Shown: in pieces, positions 1 to 5,800 of the stretch
Layout: each line of letters begins with the position of its first letter
Numbering within the stretch: the first letter of the stretch is position 1
Assembly (NCBI GenBank): GCA_029054965.1
Contig: JAIDEF010000190.1
Coordinates: 1 to 7,656 of the forward strand
Origin: Eubacterium sp.
GTDB lineage: Bacteria; Bacillota; Clostridia; Oscillospirales; Acutalibacteraceae
Direction of reading: 5' to 3'
DNA length: 7,656 bases
Made by a program: the position numbers and the translations under genes
The notes under the pieces: generated by a model
What the model saw: only the letters and a program-made list of their open reading frames with translations
Databases searched by the model: none
What the model was told of the DNA's origin: nothing

Positions 1-424
1 TGAGCTGACCGCCTGAAAGCTTTCCCACAGTTCGTTTAAGCAAATTTTCAAAATCAAGAAGCACGGCAAGCTCATTGAGCTTTGCTTTAAATTCTTTGCC
101 GTAAATTCCGTAAAGCGCAGCACGGCTTTCAAGATTATCATAAACTGTGAGTGCTTTATCAAGGACTGAATTTTGAAAAACAACACCAAGAGAATTTTTT
201 ATGCTGTTTTTATGTTGATTAATGTTATATCCGTCAATAATAACACTGCCGCTGTCAAATCCAAGCTGACCGCAGATGATATTGATTGTTGTTGATTTGC
301 CTGCACCATTTATACCGAGAAAGGCAAACAAATCCCCTTCTCTGACATTAAAGCTTAAATCATTTACCGCTTTTATTTCACCGAAGGATTTATTAAGATT
401 ATGGATTTCAATACTATTTTTCAT
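1..424 (-). CDS. ABC transporter ATP-binding protein, 3' part cut off by window edge
   Basis: Partial gene: 141 codons are present, reading from an ATG at 424-422 off the left edge. The translation is the N-terminal half of an ABC ATPase: beta-strand start MKNSIEIHNLNKSFG, Walker A GINGAGKST at residues 37-45, Q-loop Gln84 in VVFQNSVLD, and the ABC signature LSGGQ at residues 136-140, right at the edge. Walker B and the H-loop lie outside. The wording around the Q-loop (FQNSVLDKALTVYDNL) resembles the DrrA/CcmA-type exporters of Firmicutes, in which the ATPase drives a separate permease at the membrane. The start is supported by AGGAG 5 bp upstream. This ribosome site follows directly on the stop codon of the upstream TetR gene, so the two genes form a tightly coupled operon. 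The exported substrate is unknown; drug or toxic-compound efflux is an inference from the TetR neighbour. Confidence 0.95.
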   Translation of the reverse strand, partial: MKNSIEIHNLNKSFGEIKAVNDLSFNVREGDLFAFLGINGAGKSTTINIICGQLGFDSGSVIIDGYNINQHKNSIKNSLGVVFQNSVLDKALTVYDNLESRAALYGIYGKEFKAKLNELAVLLDFENLLKRTVGKLSGGQL

Positions 425-434
425 AAAAGCTCCT

Positions 435-986
435 TTATTCAGTCAGTGCCAAAAACAGCTCAGACAGCATTTGGTCAATATCTTCCATTGTGAATATATT
501 AATTTTCTGTGCAAACAGTGATGCAAAACCATAGGAATAAACAGCCATATGATTATATAGCTTTTTCGCTTTTTCATTATCAATATTATAAGACTGAACC
601 AGCTTATCAAGAACAAGAACGGAATTCTCATCAAATGCAGGAAGATAGTTTGTAATATGTTCATTGCCTTCACCGGTCATAAAGAGTAATTTAAAAAGCT
701 CCGGCTCATCCTTGGAAAACTGAATATACTTGAGTCCTGCGCCTTTGAATGGAATTGGCTCATTTAATCCATCACGTACATAATCAGTATACAATGATTT
801 TCCTTTATCAATAACTGCCTGCTTTATTTCTACTATCGTATCAAAAACATTAAATATAGGCGCTGTTGAAGTACCCATTGCCTGTGCAAGATTTCTTGCA
901 GTCAGTATATCAGCACCGTTTTCTCTTACAATATTGAAAGCAATATCAATAATTTGCTCTTTATCATATTTTGCTTTAGGCGGCAT
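435..986 (-). CDS. TetR/AcrR-family transcriptional repressor
   Basis: 183 residues, close to the usual TetR length. The N-terminal DNA-binding domain begins MPPKAKYDKEQIIDIAFNIV. The helix-turn-helix spans about residues 27-50, with ARNLAQAMGTSTAP and then IFNVFDTI, a form common in Firmicutes TetR proteins. The C-terminal ligand/dimer domain (about 60-183) contains FSKDEPELFKLLFM, typical of TetR-like C-terminal domains. The start chosen is the ATG at 986-984, because AAAGGAG lies just upstream and the TetR N-terminal helix begins there. The frame stays open to 1085, but that extension would cross the promoter, the operator candidate and part of the preceding terminator. The stop is 10 bp from the ABC ATPase gene, so the protein probably represses its own operon through the tandem repeat at 1003-1030 and is released by a ligand. 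The ligand cannot be told from sequence. Confidence 0.95.
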   Translation of the reverse strand: MPPKAKYDKEQIIDIAFNIVRENGADILTARNLAQAMGTSTAPIFNVFDTIVEIKQAVIDKGKSLYTDYVRDGLNEPIPFKGAGLKYIQFSKDEPELFKLLFMTGEGNEHITNYLPAFDENSVLVLDKLVQSYNIDNEKAKKLYNHMAVYSYGFASLFAQKINIFTMEDIDQMLSELFLALTE

Positions 987-1002
987 ATGCTCACTCCTTT
1001 TT

Positions 1003-1030
1003 ATAACACTTGTTACATAACGCTTGTTAT
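1003..1030 (-). promoter_or_regulatory. Tandem 14-bp repeat, candidate TetR operator
   Basis: Two abutting 14-bp units, ATAACACTTGTTAC (1003-1016) and ATAACGCTTGTTAT (1017-1030), agree at 12 of 14 positions. Each is itself a near-palindrome of the form TAACnnnnGTTA; the first has 5-bp arms (TAACA/TGTTA). The pair starts inside the -10 box of the TetR promoter and covers the expected transcription start, ending 16 bp before the TetR ATG. Placement and dyad symmetry fit an autorepressor site bound by one or two TetR dimers. Binding is inferred, not shown. Confidence 0.75.
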
Positions 1031-1057
1031 TATACAATAAATAATTTAAAATGTCAA
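1029..1057 (-). promoter_or_regulatory. Consensus sigma-A promoter of the TetR-ABC operon
   Basis: On the minus strand there is a perfect -35 box TTGACA (1057-1052), a 17-bp spacer and a perfect -10 box TATAAT (1034-1029). The expected start point is near 1022, giving a short leader of roughly 35 nt before the TetR ATG at 986. A perfect promoter paired with an overlapping operator is typical of a strong promoter held in check by a repressor. Confidence 0.88.
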
Positions 1058-1058
1058 C

Positions 1059-1095
1059 AAAAAAAGCGATGAGCTTTAAACTCACCGCTTTTTTA
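1059..1095 (-). terminator. Rho-independent terminator of the SDR gene
   Basis: Arms at 1060-1073 and 1081-1094 form a hairpin with a 7-nt loop. The GC-containing core is GCGGTGAG paired with CTCATCGC on the minus-strand RNA (one G-U pair), flanked by A6 and a U-run at 1065-1059. It lies 15 bp after the SDR stop codon. The A/T-flanked stem could also act in the opposite direction, but no plus-strand gene reads towards it, and the A-C mismatch on the plus strand weakens it there. The U-run is followed one base later by the TetR -35 box. Confidence 0.88.
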
Positions 1096-1110
1096 ATATG
1101 TAAATAAATA

Positions 1111-2130
1111 TTACTCAGCTCTCATTTCAAGAAGCTTTGCTTTACCCTCATGTGCAGCAACAGAAACCTTGATTGAATCGTGAATTGCAGCCTCGATATC
1201 ATCAGCAGTAGCGCCGCAGTCCTTAGCATATGAGCTGTCAATGAACAAATCATAGTCCATAATATAAGGAAGATGATATGGATCAATACCAGAATCAATA
1301 CCTCTTTCAGCATAATCCTTAACAGCCTTCTTCATACCCATTTTCATCATCCAAGGAGCAACACCGACAATCTTTCTGCCAGGCATATTTCTTGCATCAT
1401 AAACAATGCCAAGGAATTTATCCCACTTCATATTGTACATAGCAATCGGAAGAGCCTCATAACCCTTATGATCGCTTAATGCTGCACCGCAGATAACCTC
1501 ACCAACCTGACGGCAGGTAAGCATTGCTGTACCTCCCTTTGGATAAAGTGTGAATGGTAACTTATCCATAAACTCAATCTGCTCAATAAGAATAGTCCAA
1601 ACAGGCTTTCTACCCGGCTGTGTACCGAAAATGTATGGAAGCTCAAGAACACAAGTGCTGAAGTTTTCGTCAGCAGCATTCTTACAAACCTCTTCCTGCA
1701 TTAATCTTGATTTGATGTATGGATTCTTCTGAGCACACTGCATTTCAGGCTTCTGCTTTGCAAGAAAAGCGAAATATGAGCCGAGAACTACTGCTCTCTT
1801 AATACCGGCTTTTTTACAGAGTGGGAACATTCTCTCAAGCGGAGCAATGTTAAACTTCTTGTAATAATCCATAACCGGTGCAGGGAATTCAACACGTTCG
1901 TCAACACCTGCAGCAAAAACGAATACATCATTTCCCTTCATTAATTCAAGAATTTCTTCATCTGATCTTTTATTGATGTCACCAAATTCAATTTTCATTT
2001 CCTTAGGAATAGGAGCTCCTTCAGGAAGACCGGCAAGGGCTACTGTTGTTACATTGTGACCCTTATTGATAAGCTGCTGAGCTGCCTCACAACCAAGAAG
2101 ACCGGTACCACCAATCATAAATATGTTCAT
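1111..2130 (-). CDS. NAD(P)-binding SDR / NAD-dependent epimerase-like protein
   Basis: 339 residues. The N-terminus MNIFMIGGTGLLG is a Rossmann dinucleotide-binding start with the glycine motif GGTGLLG at residues 7-13, the pattern of extended or atypical short-chain dehydrogenases. Other fold landmarks are VFVFAAGVDE (about 69-78, end of beta-4), AVVLGSYF with Ser118, and Tyr138 in NPYIKSRLMQEE. In active family members the tyrosine is followed by Lys four residues later (YxxxK); here that position is Arg142. LELPYIFG (162-169) matches the strand after the active site. The C-terminal substrate-binding part is not specific enough to name a substrate. The start ATG at 2130 is supported by AGGGAGGT at 2144-2137. 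The gene has its own promoter and terminator, so it is probably transcribed alone. It could be an oxidoreductase, an epimerase or a non-catalytic NAD(P) sensor of the NmrA kind. Confidence 0.9.
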   Translation of the reverse strand: MNIFMIGGTGLLGCEAAQQLINKGHNVTTVALAGLPEGAPIPKEMKIEFGDINKRSDEEILELMKGNDVFVFAAGVDERVEFPAPVMDYYKKFNIAPLERMFPLCKKAGIKRAVVLGSYFAFLAKQKPEMQCAQKNPYIKSRLMQEEVCKNAADENFSTCVLELPYIFGTQPGRKPVWTILIEQIEFMDKLPFTLYPKGGTAMLTCRQVGEVICGAALSDHKGYEALPIAMYNMKWDKFLGIVYDARNMPGRKIVGVAPWMMKMGMKKAVKDYAERGIDSGIDPYHLPYIMDYDLFIDSSYAKDCGATADDIEAAIHDSIKVSVAAHEGKAKLLEMRAE

Positions 2131-2167
2131 AAATTTACCTCCCTAAGCACACGGCTTAATTTTTACA

Positions 2168-2265
2168 TATCTATTATAAGTTAACATTATCAAAAAGTCA
2201 ACAAACTTAAGATATATTATGGAAAAATAATGAACAAATTTTAAGATGTGTTAACTTAATAGATA
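2168..2265. repeat. Inverted repeat pair flanking the SDR promoter
   Basis: The minus strand from 2185 to 2168 reads GTTAACTTATAATAGATA, and the plus strand from 2250 to 2265 reads GTTAACTTAATAGATA. The arms share 16 bases, differing only by a 2-bp insertion (TA) in the promoter-side arm. They are 64 bp apart. One arm covers the SDR -10 box and the other lies upstream of its -35 box, an arrangement compatible with repressor binding at two sites. The region is AT-rich, so chance similarity cannot be excluded. Confidence 0.4.
2173..2201 (-). promoter_or_regulatory. Sigma-A promoter of the SDR gene
   Basis: Minus-strand -35 TTGACT (2201-2196, 5 of 6 consensus), 17-bp spacer, -10 TATAAT (2178-2173, perfect). 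The expected start is near 2166, leaving a leader of about 35 nt with the ribosome site at 2144-2137. The -10 box lies within one arm of the inverted repeat described separately. Confidence 0.85.
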
Positions 2266-2283
2266 ACCGAACGGAAAAAGGTT

Positions 2284-2324
2284 CATTAAAAAATTAAGAG
2301 TGCACCGAACTCTATGGTGCACTC
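2284..2324 (-). terminator. Rho-independent terminator of the P-loop gene
   Basis: A perfect 9-bp stem, GAGTGCACC (2324-2316) with GGTGCACTC (2306-2298), encloses a 9-nt loop. It is followed on the minus strand by a U-rich tract (TTAATTTTTTAAT, 2297-2285). The hairpin begins 4 bp after the stop codon at 2329, and nothing reads into it from the other side. Confidence 0.85.
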
Positions 2325-2328
2325 ATTG

Positions 2329-2730
2329 TTAAATACCCTGATAGGTTAACGCAGGCGTGTATTCATCACAAACAGAGAAATGAAAATTAACACCTGTGGA
2401 ACCTGACACATCAGTAAGAAATTTGAAAAAATCGTCAATGTTACTTTCCTGATTTGAAATGATTTTTAAAGTAGAATCAATAAAAACATCTGTCAAATCA
2501 TAATCACTGGCACAAAGACCAATTAGAAAACCATAAAACGACATTGTAGATTCAATATTATAGTCACTGATATTAATTAATCTTATGTTGGGCGGCAGAA
2601 CCATATTTAGCTTGTCGCCGTAATCAATGAAAACAACATTGCCGTCACTTACCTCAGCAGTCGAAATCGCTGCCTGTGCAAGTATTCTTGACTTTCCGCA
2701 ACCGTTAATACCGGTAATATAATCTACCAT
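2329..2730 (-). CDS. Small P-loop NTPase-like protein of unknown role
   Basis: 133 residues from the ATG at 2730. The N-terminus MVDYITGINGCGKSRIL holds a Walker A motif (GINGCGKS, residues 7-14) right after the first beta-strand. GNVVFIDYGDKL (about 30-41) looks like the second strand, and DLTDVFIDSTLKI (about 79-91) like a Walker B strand ending in Asp. Length, the FYGFLIGLCASDYDLTD segment and the IRLINISDY segment recall a small Firmicutes protein often labelled as PilT or twitching-motility-like; this is from memory, and the label is poorly founded. The protein is too short for an ABC or AAA+ ATPase and has no membrane segment. The ATG is preferred over an in-frame TTG at 2769 because AAAGGGG sits 8 bp upstream of it and the predicted transcript starts after the TTG. 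A terminator follows closely, so it is probably monocistronic or co-transcribed only with the protease. Confidence 0.85.
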   Translation of the reverse strand: MVDYITGINGCGKSRILAQAAISTAEVSDGNVVFIDYGDKLNMVLPPNIRLINISDYNIESTMSFYGFLIGLCASDYDLTDVFIDSTLKIISNQESNIDDFFKFLTDVSGSTGVNFHFSVCDEYTPALTYQGI

Positions 2731-2769
2731 AATTAATACCCCTTTATATAATAATCTTTCGATACTCAA

Positions 2770-2797
2770 ATAATACCAATAATTTAAGAATAATCAA
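2770..2797 (-). promoter_or_regulatory. Probable promoter of the P-loop gene
   Basis: Minus-strand -35-like TTGATT (2797-2792), 16-bp spacer, -10-like TATTAT (2775-2770). The start would be near 2763, giving a leader of about 33 nt to the ATG at 2730. The boxes match consensus at 4 and 5 of 6 positions, so this is weaker than the other two promoters in the window. AT-rich background makes such matches easy to find. Confidence 0.5.
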
Positions 2798-2852
2798 AAA
2801 ACAGAGTATTAAATTGTGATAAAGTTTTTATTAAAAAATTTTAAACCGGTAA

Positions 2853-5800
2853 TCAACGAAGTGTAACAACAGACTTTGTTCCGCTGTTCCAGCTTGAATA
2901 AAATGTACCATTACCTATTTTTTTATATGTTCTTATTCTTACATAATATCTGGTATTGGCTGCCCTGCCCTTAATAGTATAACTTGTTGTGTTTGGATTA
3001 GCTATGGTAATCGTGGCAGCATTTTTGAAATCACTGCGTGTTGCATACTGAATCTGATAACCTGTTGTCTGACTGTTCTGCTTATTCCATTTAAGCGTAA
3101 AGCCTTTTGAAACAGCCTTAAAGCCGCCTTTATTGCTTGCCAGAAATTCAGTTGGCTTAGGGTTAATATAATAAGGATAAGTCTTTGAGCCGCTGTAATT
3201 ACCCTTCATCTTAACAGTGACAGTGTATCTGCCAACATTTTTTGAATTGTTATTTGAATAGCTCAATGTAAAGTCCTTATTCTTAACAAGCTTATTACCC
3301 TTAGCATCCGTTACAGTCACACTTGGTTTTTGTGTTTTTCCGTTAGCCGTAAATGTATTTCTGTTAAGCTTTGGTGTAACCTTTGACTGGGCTGTAATTT
3401 TATAATTATAAGTTTTACTGCCACAATACTTGCCTATAAAATTAACTGTAACCTTATATGTTCCAACATTAGTTGAGCTCCAGTTAGAGTAGTTAACTGT
3501 AAAATCCTTTTTATAGGTTAGTGCATTCCCCTTACTGTCTTTAACAGTCACTGTTGGACGCTGAACTCCTCCGTTGTATACAAATGAAGTCTTTGAAAGC
3601 TTAGGCTCAAAAGGAACACCTTTAACGATTTTAAAGCTTACACCAGTGCTGTTGACATAATTTCCCATACCGGTTATTACAGCAGTTGCTGTACCGACAG
3701 CATTATTATTTTTATAGCTTACTTTATAATCCTTGTTTTCCTTTAAAGTTCTGCCCTGATATATAACAGTTGGTTTAGGCTTGCATGGATTAATCTCGGA
3801 ATAATAACAGCTATTTTTATTTAAAGTAACCTTTGCACCGGAAATATCATATCCAATCCTGAATTTAAGATCTTTTTCTCCGTCAATATATCCCTTACCG
3901 TAAACTGTTGCTGTTGCTGTTCCTACACCAACGTTATCAACATAATAAACATCAAAAGTATCAATTGCCTTACCATCTATTGTGGCTTTGACCACAGGCT
4001 CAACAAAAGAACCTGTATATGGCTGAGGCTTAATTTCAGCAAACTTACAATCATCTATGCTTGCATTATGAATTACGAATTCATCACTAAATCTGCCGTA
4101 ATAATCACCAAGACCGATAATCGTAAAATTATAAGTGCCCGGCAAAACAGGTGCTCTGTCAGAAATAACACGAACTATATAGTCCTTATTTTTAACAAGC
4201 TCCTTATTGTTATATACAAGCTTAAGCATTGGTTCTCTTTCACCGCTTGAATAGTATGAACCATAATGCTTATCTTTATTTGATGTATTTACAAGCTTTG
4301 CCTTAGATAAATTAATTCTGCCATTGCTTGTTATCTGTGTATCATCAGAAACTTCAATATTATAAAATCCATTTTCATCAGCAACTGCACTTCCGTTTTT
4401 CCAAAGAGTTTTTATATTAACATCGTCATAAACGGAAATTTTGTCACCAACAGGAATATTAATTACTTCACTTGCAACATTTGCTAAAAGAGCATTTCTC
4501 CATAAAACAATCGCTTTGTTAGAAGAACTGAACTTAACCTGCACTGTTTTCACTTCACAGCTAACATTACAAACTGATGAAATCACTTTTTTGCTGTTTT
4601 CAGTATCAGTTACAACACAGCGATAATATCCTGATTTGTCGGGAATGATAGTGTTTCTGTTGTTATTTGCTATATTGCTTGGAGAAGTGAAGCTGCTGTT
4701 TTTAGAGTACTGCCACTGATATGACGGCTTTGCACAGAAAACTGAGATTGATAATGCATCTTCTGTATTATCATCAAGCACATAGCTCTCAGGCAAATCA
4801 TTTCTGACAGAAGGTGAACTAACAACATTATAACCGCTGATAGATGTATTTGCAGTATAGACAGTTGAAGCACTGTTTACTTTACTAAGCTTTGCTGACT
4901 GAGGCACTGCAACAGAAAGCACTGCTGTATTATTGCTTGATAAATTTTTCACCTTTGGCATGGAATAATTAATATTATTACTTAGAGTCAGTGTTACATT
5001 TTCTGCCGAATCAAGTGAAAGCTCGTCAATACTGTTAACAGAACCGGTTAATAAACTGTCGTTAAAAGCCTTAACATTAGGTATAATAAGATTTTTCAAA
5101 GAACTGCAATTTTTAATCTCTGAAAGTGAAGCTGCTGATGACAAAATAACAGTTTCGAGAGAGGAGCAGTTTAAAATAGCAGGAGCTTTTGAAACTGCAG
5201 ATAAATTCAGCAGTCTTAAACTACTCAATCCGCTGACAGAATTATTATTAGTATCTACAACATTAGGGAGATTTATTGTTTCAAGACTATTACAATCAGC
5301 TATATTAGGAAGCACTGTTAAAAGAGGTGCACTTAAAACCTTAAGCTGCGGACATGAAGTTATCTGACAATTACTTGCAGCAGTGTAACATTCAGGAATA
5401 TTAAGCACTTCAAGATATTTACAGTCATAAATACTGTCAATTTCTTTAACTGACGGCAAATCAAGCACTTTAAAATCCGGCGAGCTATTGGTAAAACTAC
5501 CCAAATACTCACATTTCGGCACACTCAAGGTTGCCAGAGAAGAACAAGACTCAAATACGTCTGAGCCGATACTTGTACATAATGGCAAGCTTACATTCTT
5601 AACATTACTGTGAGAGAAAGCTCCGTTTGAAATCTTTTTTACCTTTGGCAATGAAAGCGAACCGGTAAGATCGCAATATGAAAATGCATTTGAACCGATT
5701 GAATCGGCATTATTCAGTTTAACGGTTCTAAGATTCTTATTTCCGCTGAACGCATTATTTCCTATTGATTTCACAGAAGGCAGATTAAGAACAAAAAAAT

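Noticed and set aside
276..521. Plus-strand open frame of 81 codons
   Set aside because: It lies antisense to the ABC ATPase and TetR genes, has low-complexity content and shows no known motif; it is a shadow of the real genes.
443..673. Minus-strand open frame of 76 codons inside the TetR gene
   Set aside because: It is an alternate frame fully inside a well-supported TetR coding region, with no ribosome site or recognisable protein pattern.
987..1085. N-terminal extension of the TetR gene up to 1085
   Set aside because: It would run through the promoter, the tandem operator candidate and part of the preceding terminator. The ATG at 986 has a strong ribosome site and fits the family's usual start.
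1273..1732. Several plus- and minus-strand open frames of 60-68 codons within the SDR gene
   Set aside because: All lie inside the SDR coding region in other frames, and their translations have no family features.
2266..2284. Small hairpin (AACC...GGTT and GAAC...GTTC) upstream of the SDR promoter
   Set aside because: The alternative 4-bp arms are too short to separate from chance, and no U-run or regulatory context supports a role.
2767..2769. TTG at 2769 as the start of the P-loop gene
   Set aside because: No ribosome binding site precedes it, it would lie upstream of the predicted transcription start, and the Walker A strand begins naturally after the ATG at 2730, which has AAAGGGG in front of it.
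2821..2841. A/T-only hairpin after the protease gene as a terminator
   Set aside because: The arms contain almost only A-T pairs with a mismatch and leave hardly any loop; there is no GC-rich stem, so termination there is not supported.
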